Origin: an uncultured Desulfosarcina sp.
GTDB lineage: Bacteria; Desulfobacterota; Desulfobacteria; Desulfobacterales; Desulfosarcinaceae
DNA: 64,000 nucleotides
Reading direction: 5' to 3'
Assembly (NCBI RefSeq): GCF_963668215.1
Contig: NZ_OY764190.1
Span: 744,001-808,000 of the forward strand
Shown in pieces: positions 15,922 through 27,577 of the stretch. Under the pieces are notes generated by a model. The model had not been told where the DNA came from and did not search any database. It saw only the letters and a program-made list of their open reading frames with translations. The translations under genes were made by a program, and so were the position numbers. Positions within the stretch are counted from its first letter, which is position 1. The number at the start of each line of letters is the position of its first letter.

Positions 15922-17124
15922 ATGGCCAAGCGGCACCGGAATCCTCACCAACCATCCATGGAAAAAGCTGCGCAACCCAAGGCCGGCATGCCGAACAGAA
16001 TCGTTGCCTACGACCGTGCACGCGCCTTGGCCGTTGTCGGCATGATTTTCGTAAACACCTGTAAAATCATGGGGGTCAACCACTTCAAGCCCTGGTGGAT
16101 GGATACCCTCGCGCGTTTGGTTACCGGCCGGGCGGCCGTGCTTTTCGTCATGCTGGCAGGAGCGGGCATCGTACTGGCTTACGACCGGGCTTACGACCAT
16201 GAAAAGCCACTGGTTCGGGGGCGTCTGATCGCTCGTGCGTCGTGGCTATGCATATTCGGAATGCTTCTGATGCTGGTGTGGAATGCGGACATTTTGCATT
16301 ACTACACGGCCTTTATCGCATTCGGCGTCCTTCTCCTGGATTGGCGCACCGCCCGATTGAAAAATATTCTTACGATGACGGTTGCCGCTTCCATGGCCGT
16401 TTGCGCCCTGGTGACTTACGATATCGAAGGAGGGCAGATTCTGGAAGAAGTTGCCGCTCCCGGGTTGATGGGTCTTGTGGGCGATTATTTTTTCTTCAGC
16501 AAATATTATCCGGTTTTCCCCTGGTTCTGCTTCTTTTTATTGGGCATGCTGATCGGACGGTTGGAGCGGTTTCCGGAAAGGGGGCGCTTTCACCTCATTT
16601 TTATCACAAGCAGCCTCTGTTTTGTCGGGATCGAACTGTTTTCCGCAATGCTCAATGCCGAAACCATCGCTGGCCGCTGGGTGGATATCGATCTGCCCCT
16701 GTGGCGAGCGTTCAGCCTGTCGGAAGCATTTCCCGTCGCCCCCCTGTTCGTCTTCTCCGCCGGGGCCTCGGGCCTGGCAACGATTTCGCTCTTGCGGCTG
16801 CTGTCGGAGCGAAAACCGCTCTTTGGGTCTTTTTCGCCCCTGGCCGCCTTCGGCCGCCTCTCTTTGACCGTTTATATCTCTCACATCCTTATCGGAACCG
16901 TCTATTGCCGATGGATCGACAACCGGCATGCCCTTGCAACGGCAGACCGGGCGCTTCTCTTTTCGACGGTGTTCATCCTTGCCGGTATGGTGTTCGCCGC
17001 TGCATGGACGCGGCGTTTTAAAAAAGGTCCCCTGGAGATGGTGTTGGATGCATTATCGCGCATGTTCCTGCCACGCCGGAACCTGTCGCTACGGCCTTCC
17101 ACGGAAGCATTGTCCGATGGGTGA
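15922..17124 (+). CDS. DUF418/DUF1624-like polytopic membrane protein
   Basis: A 400-residue inner-membrane protein with about ten hydrophobic segments. The N-terminal IVAYDRARALAVVGMIFVN matches the start of the YeiB/DUF418 and heparan-alpha-glucosaminide acetyltransferase-like families (DUF1624), often acyltransferases acting across the membrane. The middle has VFPWFCFFLLGMLIGRLERF and a late LTVYISHILIGT helix typical of DUF418. The start may instead be the ATG at 15958. It runs directly into the following regulator gene, and its substrate is not known. Confidence 0.7.
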   Translation: MAKRHRNPHQPSMEKAAQPKAGMPNRIVAYDRARALAVVGMIFVNTCKIMGVNHFKPWWMDTLARLVTGRAAVLFVMLAGAGIVLAYDRAYDHEKPLVRGRLIARASWLCIFGMLLMLVWNADILHYYTAFIAFGVLLLDWRTARLKNILTMTVAASMAVCALVTYDIEGGQILEEVAAPGLMGLVGDYFFFSKYYPVFPWFCFFLLGMLIGRLERFPERGRFHLIFITSSLCFVGIELFSAMLNAETIAGRWVDIDLPLWRAFSLSEAFPVAPLFVFSAGASGLATISLLRLLSERKPLFGSFSPLAAFGRLSLTVYISHILIGTVYCRWIDNRHALATADRALLFSTVFILAGMVFAAAWTRRFKKGPLEMVLDALSRMFLPRRNLSLRPSTEALSDG

Positions 17125-17312
17125 CAAATCGGAACTATTGGTTCCGGTTCGTCCGAAAGCGGAATCGATCCGTCTTATTTCAACGCAACCACTTCTCACT
17201 TTTAACTTGTTTTTACCCCTCCGATGTGACAAATGCGGGGCAAGTTGCCGGCAGAACCGATCCGGGAAAATTACCGGGCGCACGGCCGTCCACCTCATTT
17301 CACGGTCGATTC

Positions 17313-18746
17313 ATGAACACCATTCTTCTGTTTACACAAAACCTGCATACGCAGAACACCATCCGTAGCGCCGTCGCCTCCAACAGCCGCATCCATGGCG
17401 TCACGGCACCGGCCCAGTTCTGGGAAAGTCTCCAGTCCGTCGCCTGCGACTGCCTTTTCATCGATCTGGCCGCACTGGAAAAACTGTCGGCCGAAGAAGA
17501 AGCGCAGGAGTTGCATCCAACGGCCGTAATCGAGCGCATCAAACGGCTGCGCCCCATGATGGGCGTTGTCATTATCACCGCCAACGCCGACATTCGTCGG
17601 GCCGTAGCTTACATGAAGCATGGCGCCAGCACCTATATCACCGAGCCGGTCGATGCCGACGAGATGCGCCTGGTGCTCGACGAAATTCAGCGCGAATGGC
17701 GCCAGCAGTCGGAATTGGCCTACCTTCGCGAGCGGCTGTGGCAGGGGGACACCCTCGATCATGTCCAGACCGTCAGCCCCCTGATGAAGAAAGTGGCCGA
17801 CAACGTAAGATCCGTGGCCCCCACCAAAGCCACCGTGCTGCTCCTGGGAGAAACCGGAACGGGCAAAAGCTTTACCGCCAAAATGATCCACCGGTACAGC
17901 AACCGCAAGGACGGTCCCTTTATCAGCGTTCATTGCGGCGCAATCCCGGACACCCTGATCGAAAGCGAACTGTTCGGACACGAAAAAGGGGCCTTTACCG
18001 GCGCCCACCGCCGCAAGTCGGGAAAATTCGAAATGGCCTCCGGCGGCACCATTTTCCTGGACGAAATCGGCACCGTTACCCCGTCGGCGCAGGTCAAGCT
18101 GCTGACCGTTCTCCAGGAGGGCATTTACCAGCGTGTGGGCGGCGAAACCAACCTGAACGCCGATGTGCGCGTGATTGCCGCCTCCAACGGCGATTTGAAG
18201 CAGATGTGCGTCGAGGGCCTGTTCAGAAAAGACCTGTACTACCGGCTCAACGTATTTCCGATCACGATCCCTCAGCTTTTCGAGCGCAAGGAAGACATTC
18301 CGCTGTTCGTGGACTTTTTCCTGCAGAAATTCAACCAGTTCAATGCCAAGAGCATTCAAGGCGTCCACCCCGATGTCATGCGTGCCCTGATGCAGTATGA
18401 CTGGCCGGGCAACCTTCGGGAACTCGAAAACCTGCTGGAACGCGCCCATATCCTCGAGACGACCAGCCAACTGACCCCCGAAAGTTTTCCGTCGGAGCTG
18501 TTCGAGCGGATGGAGCCGGTGGCCGAAATCACGATCGACACCAGCGAAACCCTGGCCGCTGTGAGAAGCAAAGCGCTGGTCGAGACGGAGCGCCGCTATC
18601 TGAAACAACTCCTGTTGCGCAACAAAGGCAGGATCAACGCATCGGCGGCCGAGGCCGGCATCAGCACAAGGCAGTTGAACAAACTGATGCACAAATACCA
18701 ACTGGAAAAAAGCGCCTTTAAAACCGGTTCTTCTCCTGCGGAATGA
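17313..18746 (+). CDS. Sigma-54-dependent activator with degenerate receiver domain
   Basis: A 477-residue NtrC-type regulator. Residues 1-125 have the receiver fold with Asp51 at the phosphorylation position, but the acidic pair near the N-terminus is absent (LFTQN) and the conserved lysine is Glu111 (TEPVDADEM in place of KPF). The AAA+ domain has Walker A GETGTGKS (179-186), GAFTGA and Walker [11 protein letters not shown]. The C-terminal Fis-type helix-turn-helix is [17 protein letters not shown]. No histidine kinase lies next to it. The ATG at 17313 is chosen because the receiver fold starts there, although the frame is open upstream. Confidence 0.85.
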   Translation: MNTILLFTQNLHTQNTIRSAVASNSRIHGVTAPAQFWESLQSVACDCLFIDLAALEKLSAEEEAQELHPTAVIERIKRLRPMMGVVIITANADIRRAVAYMKHGASTYITEPVDADEMRLVLDEIQREWRQQSELAYLRERLWQGDTLDHVQTVSPLMKKVADNVRSVAPTKATVLLLGETGTGKSFTAKMIHRYSNRKDGPFISVHCGAIPDTLIESELFGHEKGAFTGAHRRKSGKFEMASGGTIFLDEIGTVTPSAQVKLLTVLQEGIYQRVGGETNLNADVRVIAASNGDLKQMCVEGLFRKDLYYRLNVFPITIPQLFERKEDIPLFVDFFLQKFNQFNAKSIQGVHPDVMRALMQYDWPGNLRELENLLERAHILETTSQLTPESFPSELFERMEPVAEITIDTSETLAAVRSKALVETERRYLKQLLLRNKGRINASAAEAGISTRQLNKLMHKYQLEKSAFKTGSSPAE

Positions 18747-18895
18747 TCCGGCCTTTCCGGCAGGGTTTCATCGCCAGCGGAATGCCGGGTTCCGATCCGC
18801 CTGCCGTTGCGGGGCCTCTTCTCTTTCGCCCCGATCGGCTCCCCAGCATCAGCAGCCTATCAAATTCTTGATGTGTCCACCAAAAACCCCAGGCC

Positions 18896-19014
18896 CGTCA
18901 TACCGGGTTTGATAAGCCTGCCCCGGACTTGATCCGGGGGTATCCAGAACGCATTGAAATGACTGGATAGCGCTAAACCTTCACTTCGTGCCCGGCCTAT
19001 GCCGGAATAACGAC
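18896..19014. repeat. Dispersed palindromic repeat, copy 1
   Basis: The 440-base gap between the sigma-54 activator and the next gene holds a repeat with hairpin CCCCGGA-CTTGA-TCCGGGG (18921-18939), followed by TTGAAATGACTGGAT (18954-18968) and GCCGGAATAACG. The same 15-mer occurs in reverse at 33574-33588 next to CATTCCGG sequence. This is a GTCATTCCGG-type intergenic repeat. The rest of the gap shows nothing I recognise. Confidence 0.65.
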
Positions 19015-19188
19015 AATCTTTAATTGTCGACTCTTTATACGTCTATCAAGCTCGATTTCTCAGCTTTTTACGCCGCCGTCAAAATTGGTATGCTTTTTGG
19101 TTATCGGTGGTATCAGCGCGTTTCCGGCCCGGCGAACGAACGGGCTGGATGCCGCCTGGAACTATCAACGATGAAAGGAAATCCACCG

Positions 19189-19533
19189 ATGAACTGGAAA
19201 TTCTGGAAAAAGGCACCCGATCAAAACGGCGGGAAGGCTACCCAAACGTCCAGATCCGCAAGACCGAAGGATCTGCCCGAAGTTGTCGGCCGCAAGATGG
19301 TCGTCTCCCTGAAGATGGATCCCGACCTGGTATGGGCGCTCAAGTGCGTGAGTCGTCCCCTGGAGGGACGCAAAAAGGAATACGAATTCATGATATTCAA
19401 TCCGAACAAGGCCATTAGTGCAGGCGTTGCCGTCAAAGACTGGTCCACCCTCGAGGCTCGACCCGATCTGATTCTGCGTAGCGGACACTACAACAAGGAA
19501 ACCGGCAGCGTCCACTTTGCAGACAATGCGTGA
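19189..19533 (+). CDS. Hypothetical protein, 114 residues
   Basis: A soluble, basic N-terminus (MNWKFWKKAPDQNGGKATQ) precedes a compact domain: VVSLKMDPDLVWALKCVSRP, KKEYEFMIFNPN, and LILRSGHYNKETGSVHFADN. I do not recognise a family. AAGGA stands ten bases before the ATG at 19189, preferred over more upstream starts. The gene lies between a sigma-54 activator and groES, on the same strand as both. Confidence 0.55.
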   Translation: MNWKFWKKAPDQNGGKATQTSRSARPKDLPEVVGRKMVVSLKMDPDLVWALKCVSRPLEGRKKEYEFMIFNPNKAISAGVAVKDWSTLEARPDLILRSGHYNKETGSVHFADNA

Positions 19534-19750
19534 CTTTCCCTTTATGGCAGGCCCGCCGGAAGGCTTGCGGCGGACCTGCTCTCCGACGATTCGCAAACGC
19601 AACCGCCTGGCTGCCGGGCCGGTCTGAACCGCCCGACAGGGCAGCGATCCTGCCTGATCGTCAATTTTCTTCCCGGGCCGTCTTCATTTATCTTGGGAAA
19701 AGGTTTTATCTATCTTTAATAATAGAATATTTTTAATTTACGGCGTCATC

Positions 19751-19778
19751 TTGACAAGGTCTGTTTTCGCCTTAAATT
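19751..19778 (+). promoter_or_regulatory. Promoter upstream of groES
   Basis: TTGACA (19751-19756) followed after 16 bases by TAAATT (19773-19778) gives a sigma-70-like pair about 155 bases before groES. No CIRCE repeat (TTAGCACTC-N9-GAGTGCTAA) is present, so HrcA control is not supported. The remainder of the 400-base gap shows no gene. Confidence 0.45.
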
Positions 19779-19933
19779 TTCGATATCTCACTGGGCTAAT
19801 ACCCATCATTCGTTGCCTACAATCGGGATGAAATCCGCACCCGCGCTCTTCTTTCGCCGAAGCCATGTCGCGGGCGACGAAAGGTCCGGTAGGTTCGCTA
19901 ACAATTATATTGGATAAAGACAGGAGGAAAACA

Positions 19934-21861
<1,928 letters not shown>

Positions 21862-21908
21862 TCCGGAGCAATTTACGGGCAACCTGAACGTTCGGTTTGA
21901 AAAAACGA

Positions 21909-21952
21909 GGCCATACCTGCCGATTTCTATCCTGGCGGGTATGGCCTTTTTT
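21909..21952 (+). terminator. Intrinsic terminator after groEL
   Basis: GGCCATACCTGCC (21909-21921) pairs with GGCGGGTATGGCC (21934-21946) and is followed at once by TTTTTT (21947-21952), a textbook Rho-independent terminator 48 bases past the groEL stop. Confidence 0.9.
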
Positions 21953-22068
21953 ATTTCCCAATTGTTGCTGCCGATGGTATTCTTTATAGAAAAACAGGGG
22001 AAAACGATACCGCCCGCAACCCAACCCGTCGTGTCCCGATGGCCCGACCGAAAAAGGATGGCTTCGCC

Positions 22069-23130
22069 ATGCCAATCGCTCCCGAACTGATCCCCAAAAT
22101 CAAGATGGTCGCCCCCGGAACCGTGTTGCGCCGCGCCCCGGATGATATCACCATGGCCGAGTTCGGTGCGTTGATCGTGTTTTTGGACGACATCGAAGAG
22201 CAGGAGAACATTTTACAGGGAGGATTTTTCATCGGGACCGGCTTTTCACCGGAAAAACTCTACGAACTGGCAAAAATGGACGGCGCCATCATCCTGGATG
22301 AAAGCGTTGCCCGAATCCTGGCCGCCAATGTCCAACTGGCGCCCGATCCCACGCTGCCTACCAATGAAACCGGCATGCGCCATCGTGCCGCCGAGCGTAC
22401 GGCCCGCCAGACCCAGAAATTCGTGTTGACCATTTCGCGCCGCAGAAAGGTGATTACCCTTTACTACAAAAACCACAAGCACCAGCTTAAAGAAATCAAT
22501 ACCCTCATTGCCCGCATCAGCCAAACCGTTGGTACGGTCGAACGCTACAAGAATGATCTCGACAAGAAGTGCCTGAGAATCGAGCGGGATGAATTTCTGG
22601 ATCAGGTGCAGCTTATCCAGGTTACCGAGCTTCTCAACGACTGCGTCGGAATCATGAATCTGCTGGAGGAAATCGACCCTTATGTCATCGAAACCGGAAG
22701 CGAAGGCCACCTGCTGGTTCTGAGGCTCAACAGCGTGAGAGAAGATGTCGACACCTTGGCTCGGCTGTTCGTCAAGGATTACAGCTTCAACGCCCTTACG
22801 GATGACGATATCGCACCGGTCATCGAAAAGCTGAAGTCCGTCAAACCTGCCGACCATGAGAAAATTGCCGGGCTTCTGGACTGGCCTTCAGCGGCGGAAG
22901 CCACCCTGCATGATATCAATGTGCGCCCCCGGGGATACCGTTTGCTCAAGCAGATGGCGAAAATTCCGCCAGGCACGGCCGACAAGGTGGTGGACCAGTT
23001 CAAGGATCTGGTCCGTCTGGGCATGGCCGATGAAGCCGCCCTGCTGGAAGTTGAAGGCATCGGCGAGAAAAGAGCCCGCTCGATTGTCGAAGGGATTCAG
23101 CACATGCGGAATCGAATCGTCTATCGATAG
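22069..23130 (+). CDS. disA: DNA integrity scanning diadenylate cyclase DisA
   Basis: DisA joins two ATP to make cyclic di-AMP while scanning DNA. From MPIAPELIPK the protein has 353 residues, the family length. The DAC domain starts at APGTVLR and contains LYELAKMDGAIILDE with the DGA motif and GMRHRAAERTA with the RHR motif. The central helical part resembles the spine domain, and the C-terminus has the helix-hairpin-helix VEGIGEKRARSIVEG that binds branched DNA. The ATG at 22069 (AAGGAT upstream) is preferred over 22039. It follows the groEL terminator, so it likely has its own promoter. No radA is visible next to it. Confidence 0.92.
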   Translation: MPIAPELIPKIKMVAPGTVLRRAPDDITMAEFGALIVFLDDIEEQENILQGGFFIGTGFSPEKLYELAKMDGAIILDESVARILAANVQLAPDPTLPTNETGMRHRAAERTARQTQKFVLTISRRRKVITLYYKNHKHQLKEINTLIARISQTVGTVERYKNDLDKKCLRIERDEFLDQVQLIQVTELLNDCVGIMNLLEEIDPYVIETGSEGHLLVLRLNSVREDVDTLARLFVKDYSFNALTDDDIAPVIEKLKSVKPADHEKIAGLLDWPSAAEATLHDINVRPRGYRLLKQMAKIPPGTADKVVDQFKDLVRLGMADEAALLEVEGIGEKRARSIVEGIQHMRNRIVYR

Positions 23131-23136
23131 CCGTCG

Positions 23137-24564
23137 TTAGCAGTATGAAGCCAGGCCCGGCTTAAACGCTTCGAAGGATTCTATGCCATTCAACGACTCG
23201 GGCACCGCAAGATCCCCCTGTCCGTTGAGCAGTTCCGTCCCCCGGCTTTCAATGAACCGGCCCAAAGCCTCGATCTGCTCCCCCTCCAGCCAGATTCCGG
23301 GTTGGACCGTCTGCTTTTCCACAAACAGGGTTTTGCTGCCGTTCAAGTCCATTTTCTTGAATGGATGGCGGTAGCTGACGCCGTTTCTGAGAACCGCCTG
23401 GCTGTGGCCCACCTTGAGTCGAATCGAGGAGAAATCGACAAACGGCCACAATTCGGCGGCAAAGGAAAGGCTGCCGCCTTTGGCGGAAAGGCTGTAGTGC
23501 GATGCGGCAATGCCTCGAACGGCAAATGTCTCTGCGACATGGGCAATCGCTTCTTCAGGGCCGGAAATGGTCAGCCTGCGGATATACCCGGTGGGAGTGA
23601 CGTCTTCGTATTCGGCCTTGATGAGATCGGCGCAACGTCGCCGGACCCCGGCCGACTGGAACTGGTGCTGGTAGGCATGCGTGCAGTAGTTGATCGGCAG
23701 TTCGATGGAATGTTCCTGGGAATACCGCATCAGTTCCAACGCGGCCAGTTCGGTTTCCAGCACAGTGACCTTGGGGCCGTGGAGAAAGGTATATCCCCTG
23801 GCTGCCAGTTTACCGCGATTGTAGGGGGTGCAACGGATCTGATGGAGGTTGAGATGGTCTACACCGGCGGACGCCAGTTCGGCGATCAATTGTCTGGTCG
23901 TGGGCACATCCTCGGGAATGGCCGGGATTTCAACGGTGACGCGCGGAATCACCCCAACGGCTTTTTCCAGAGCATCCAACCGGTACTGGTTGGCGCTGAG
24001 GTCGAAACGGATTTCGTCCAGGCCGCCATCCCGAAGTGCCGCAAGCCTCTCCCGCTTCGCCAGAATCCCGTTGGTATACAGCCAGGTGTACACGGGATGA
24101 TCGACGTGGGTTTTAACAGCCTCCAGGAAAGCAAGCACCCGGTCGAAGGTCAAAAACGGCTCCCCTCCGCTGAAACTGACCCCCTGGATATTGAACCGGT
24201 TGACATAGTCGGCGTAATCCGCAGCTTTCTCGAAAACGAGGGTATTGGTGACCGGCGGCCCGGAGTCATCCTGCGAGGAGGGGCAGTAAAAGCACCGGGC
24301 ATTGCAGATGCCGTTGATAAATAGGCAGGACCACGCTCCCTGCGCGCAGAGCAAGCATCCGGGAGAAAGGGCATGGGTGAAGAGCTTGGTGCCGGCACAG
24401 GTCCACGTTGCACCGGGAAACCGGAAGATGGATGCAATCAGGGATTCTCTTTCCCGATTGGCATTCGCCGCATCGTCGGGATGCAGCCACTTCATCGAAT
24501 CGTATACGCCGACATACTCCTGCCGGTTGCGGTCGGCGAATTCCCGGTATTTCTCCGCTACCAC
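23137..24564 (-). CDS. Radical SAM protein with N-terminal cysteine cluster
   Basis: A 475-residue protein with the radical SAM signature CNARCFYC (about residues 86-93) and SFSGGEPFL, the usual SAM-contact motif. Three further cysteines precede it (GCLLCAQGAWSCLF). A later PINYCTHAYQH and RRRCADLI suggest an additional cluster or substrate-contact site. The substrate is not apparent, and there is no associated peptide or cofactor gene nearby. It converges with disA with only six bases between their stops. Confidence 0.8.
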   Translation of the reverse strand: MVAEKYREFADRNRQEYVGVYDSMKWLHPDDAANANRERESLIASIFRFPGATWTCAGTKLFTHALSPGCLLCAQGAWSCLFINGICNARCFYCPSSQDDSGPPVTNTLVFEKAADYADYVNRFNIQGVSFSGGEPFLTFDRVLAFLEAVKTHVDHPVYTWLYTNGILAKRERLAALRDGGLDEIRFDLSANQYRLDALEKAVGVIPRVTVEIPAIPEDVPTTRQLIAELASAGVDHLNLHQIRCTPYNRGKLAARGYTFLHGPKVTVLETELAALELMRYSQEHSIELPINYCTHAYQHQFQSAGVRRRCADLIKAEYEDVTPTGYIRRLTISGPEEAIAHVAETFAVRGIAASHYSLSAKGGSLSFAAELWPFVDFSSIRLKVGHSQAVLRNGVSYRHPFKKMDLNGSKTLFVEKQTVQPGIWLEGEQIEALGRFIESRGTELLNGQGDLAVPESLNGIESFEAFKPGLASYC

Positions 24565-24720
24565 GGGCGTTTCTCCTTATTGAACAAGCAACGCCCTCAC
24601 TCTGCAGGATCGATACCAGGCGGAATCAGAGCCCTGGCAACAAATGTAACATTTTTATATTATGGTAAATATAAAATTTCCAATCGCAGCACCTAAGCCG
24701 GCAGGCTGATCGCCGTCAGC

Positions 24721-24747
24721 AAAACAGGAACTACGGTTTCCTGTTTT
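24721..24747. terminator. Bidirectional terminator-like hairpin
   Basis: AAAACAGGAA (24721-24730) and TTCCTGTTTT (24738-24747) are exact complements around a seven-base loop. It sits about 95 bases past the stop of the minus-strand solute-binding protein gene and has a T-run at both ends. Confidence 0.7.
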
Positions 24748-24840
24748 AATGGCTTTTAATCGACTACGAACCCATCGACCGTTGTGGCAGCGATCTTTTT
24801 ATAAAGAGACTATCCGGAAATAAAAGCAGGGGGAAGAGGA

Positions 24841-25704
24841 TTATGGTTTTTCGGAAACATGTTCGAGTTTCGAAATATCGATATATCGGCTTAAAAGCTT
24901 GACATATAATTGTTGCCCACCCAGCCTTTCGAAAGCCTGATCGAATTCATCCGCCAACATTTTGTTGCCTTTGGAAAATCCAAAATAAAGCGGCGTTGGT
25001 TTTTCGGGAAGGTCGATGAGTCTGAAATCGTCAATCACGCCGAACTTTTTCAAAAAAAATATACTGGAAGCCTTGCCGGGCGAGTATATCCCGTCGATGC
25101 GATGAGCCATTACTTTTTTCAGGTTGATTTCTAAAAAATCAGGGCTGCTGATCAAATCGAATTGGATGGACGGATCCCTCATGAAAGGAGTTATGTATGC
25201 CTTTTGGGAATATCCAAAAACCATGTTGCTGATGTCACTGGCTTCATTGACGACTTTTAAGGGATTGCTTTTATGGACGGCGATGATGGACTGGGCATAA
25301 TAATAAGGCTCTTTTGAGTATATCATAAAATCGCGCCGTGCCGGCACGTAAACGGCAAGGCACAAGACGCGGTTATTCTTATCCTTCAAGTTGTGAAACT
25401 GTCTGGCAGGACTCGTCGGCTCTGTTTCCCATTGGAATTTGACGCCGATTTCAGGTGCGATGGAATCTTCTATCAAATCGTAAATGGCACCGGTAACCTT
25501 CTTGTCCTTATCAAGAAAAATATGCGGCGGTATTGAAAAATAGCTGACTACCGGTGATTCGTAAAGATAGCGATCCTGCGCCCCCCGGTCTGATCGAACC
25601 GGGACCTCTTTTCCAGGAGATGTTGGGGTTTGTTGGTTTTCTTCTCCCCCCCAACAAATCAGGACTGGAAAGAAGAAAATGATCAGTAAAGCGGCTTTTT
25701 TCAT
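24841..25704 (-). CDS. Periplasmic solute-binding protein (family 3-like)
   Basis: About 287 residues with a signal peptide (MKKAALLIIFFFPVLICWGG). The mature part resembles amino-acid-type bacterial solute-binding proteins, with VVSYFSIPPHIFLDKDKKVTGAIYDL near the start and a late AFERLGG segment. The hinge motifs are weak, and no permease or ATPase gene is next to it, so it may act as a stand-alone sensor. The start is an ATG at 25704, or a GTG six bases earlier; neither has a good Shine-Dalgarno. A transposase is inserted just upstream. Confidence 0.7.
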   Translation of the reverse strand: MKKAALLIIFFFPVLICWGGEENQQTPTSPGKEVPVRSDRGAQDRYLYESPVVSYFSIPPHIFLDKDKKVTGAIYDLIEDSIAPEIGVKFQWETEPTSPARQFHNLKDKNNRVLCLAVYVPARRDFMIYSKEPYYYAQSIIAVHKSNPLKVVNEASDISNMVFGYSQKAYITPFMRDPSIQFDLISSPDFLEINLKKVMAHRIDGIYSPGKASSIFFLKKFGVIDDFRLIDLPEKPTPLYFGFSKGNKMLADEFDQAFERLGGQQLYVKLLSRYIDISKLEHVSEKP

Positions 25705-25710
25705 TTTCAC

Positions 25711-27182
25711 GCGTAAAATACCAGTTTCTAAAGTTTCCTATAAAGCATCACGCCGCCATGTGCAGCAGTACGTCCACCAGTGAATTTATGACGGATATAC
25801 GTGGGCCAGGGAAAAGCCTACGAAAATTATCGTCCATGGCGGCTTTGGCTATCGATCGGCGAACGTCCGAGAAGGCAAAATGGCTCCGGCCATCAACTGC
25901 ATGCCGACGGGTTGGTGTCTTCTCGGCCCGACTTGCATAGATCCAGGCGACGGTGGTCGCCAACATGCAAAAGTGCAGGTGGTTGCCGACCGCCTGCGGA
26001 TGACGGGTTTGCGTTTCGGCACTGCCGATGTCGCGTTTCAGTTCTTTGAACAGGGCTTCGATTTTCCAGCGGGCACCATAATACTCAACGATCTGTCGAG
26101 CGGACAGGGACATGTCGGTTGAGAAAAAAGCCACCCACTGGGTTTGTCGATAAACCCAAACCACTTTGACGGCACAGCGCATCGTTTTGAGCATGACCAC
26201 ACGCTCATAGGCCAAGATGGTCCTGTCGCGGCCATACAAATTGACGGTGTATTCCTGTGCCAGAGATCTGTAATACGCAGCCATCGACGCCGCATTGCCC
26301 AATTTCCGGCCGTATTTTCGGGGCCGCCCCACCCGACTGCTGACATGCGGACCGGGCAGATCGAACAGATTGCTGTTCGATCTGAGCCGGGAAATCATGT
26401 CAATCCATATTCCCAGTCGATCATGCAGCGGCTTCCACAAGCCATTGTTACCGAACCAGGAATCGGTGGTGACGATGATCCGCTTTCGACCAAAGACCCC
26501 GGCAACATCTGTGATCATGTCGACAGCCATGGCCATCTTGCTGGTAAACGCCAATTTCGGCCCGCCTTGGCGATGCATGCGGGCAATGCTCTTTTTCAGG
26601 TGATAGAAGCGGTAGCTCAAGGGCAGGCACGCCCATCGTCCCTTGACGATCTTCAGCAGTCCCACGGTAACGACATTCTGTGCCCACGGATATTTCGACT
26701 GATTCTGTTTGGCAGCATGATCGAATATCTTTTCGCATCCGAAGATTTTCTTGCCCGTTTTGGGGTTGACATAGTCATCCAGTGCCAGCAACAGCCGCCC
26801 GCCGGTCAGTGGTTGGGGAATCATTTTCCACAGCGTCTGCCACAATCGTTTCCATGGTATCTTTGGAGATGCCATGAACGTGTAGAATCGTTTTCGCCGT
26901 ATCCCGGTAAAGCCGAACAGGGATCTGAGACACCGGAGGATGCACGATGTCCTGGACGAGGCGAAAGGCACGATGATCGCCATGATCGTATAGGTGAACC
27001 AGATTCCGCACTCTTGACCTTTTCGAGACTGCGGGAATTCGTTTTTGAGTTTTTCGAGAATGTCGTGTAGGATGAACATGCGAGGCTCCCGGTTTTGGTG
27101 TTTTTTTTCGTGGTAGAAGAAGCATACCACAACCGGCCCTCGCATTCAATCATAACTTCCCGTATTTTATACATATTTACGC
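25711..27182. mobile_element. IS4-like insertion sequence (approximate limits)
   Basis: The transposase gene lies between two solute-binding protein genes. GCGTAAA at 25711-25717 and its complement TTTACGC at 27176-27182 could be degenerate ends giving an element of about 1.47 kb, and AAAATAC/GTATTTT nearby repeats that symmetry. No clean target duplication is seen, so the limits are provisional. Confidence 0.4.
25748..27079 (-). CDS. IS4-like DDE transposase
   Basis: A 443-residue transposase. The first DDE aspartate is likely in LLALDDYVNPKTG, the second in VTTDSWFGN, and the third acidic residue lies in the YGARWKIEALFKELKRD signature (Tyr-x2-Arg-x3-Glu-x6-Lys) of the IS4 superfamily. The start at 27079 (MFILHDILEKL) has GGGAG upstream, and the product seems full length, so the copy may still be active. 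Confidence 0.85.
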   Translation of the reverse strand: MFILHDILEKLKNEFPQSRKGQECGIWFTYTIMAIIVPFASSRTSCILRCLRSLFGFTGIRRKRFYTFMASPKIPWKRLWQTLWKMIPQPLTGGRLLLALDDYVNPKTGKKIFGCEKIFDHAAKQNQSKYPWAQNVVTVGLLKIVKGRWACLPLSYRFYHLKKSIARMHRQGGPKLAFTSKMAMAVDMITDVAGVFGRKRIIVTTDSWFGNNGLWKPLHDRLGIWIDMISRLRSNSNLFDLPGPHVSSRVGRPRKYGRKLGNAASMAAYYRSLAQEYTVNLYGRDRTILAYERVVMLKTMRCAVKVVWVYRQTQWVAFFSTDMSLSARQIVEYYGARWKIEALFKELKRDIGSAETQTRHPQAVGNHLHFCMLATTVAWIYASRAEKTPTRRHAVDGRSHFAFSDVRRSIAKAAMDDNFRRLFPGPRISVINSLVDVLLHMAA

Positions 27183-27577
27183 TTATCATTAAAAAATCAG
27201 CCGAATATGTCCAATGATATCAATGGGTTACAAGGAGCCGCCATTCTATTAACCGCCTGTAATCATTAACAATATTTACACGTCGCGAGAATTCTCAACC
27301 ATCTTGCCGCCACCCAAAACGGGGAAACTTCAGTACCAGTTTCAATCGGCAGCAAAATTCAATGTGAAATTTTTTCCATTGCGAAATCATATTATCGGGA
27401 CGTCAGCTTCGGAACTTAAGCGTTCATCAGATGGCCGGCTTGCTCGCCCGTCAGTTATCGGTTCCCTATAAAGCGCCAGCTTTCTGGTTCCCATGCCCCG
27501 CGTGGGAGCCCCATAAACTGTCGGATGAAGTCCAATGGTGGCAAGGCGACCCTGGTCTTTAGCATTTATGCGATATC
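27183..27577. other. Intergenic region with a palindromic repeat
   Basis: This 395-base gap holds no gene I can support. It contains a hairpin GGTTCCCATGC-CCC-GCGTGGGAGCC (27486-27510), which resembles dispersed intergenic palindromes found in many genomes. The rest is A/T-rich and probably includes the former promoter of the solute-binding protein gene now separated by the insertion sequence. Confidence 0.5.

Noticed and set aside
19086..19101. TGGTATGCTTTTTGGT, a possible sigma-54 promoter upstream of the 114-residue gene
   Set aside because: The -12 box reads GG in place of the essential GC, so function is unlikely without further evidence, though the nearby sigma-54 activator makes it tempting.
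19660..19933. HrcA/CIRCE site before groES
   Set aside because: The TTAGCACTC-N9-GAGTGCTAA pattern is absent.
25711..27182. Definite IS terminal inverted repeats and target duplication
   Set aside because: Only seven matching bases (GCGTAAA) and no flanking direct repeat; the ends are left as provisional.
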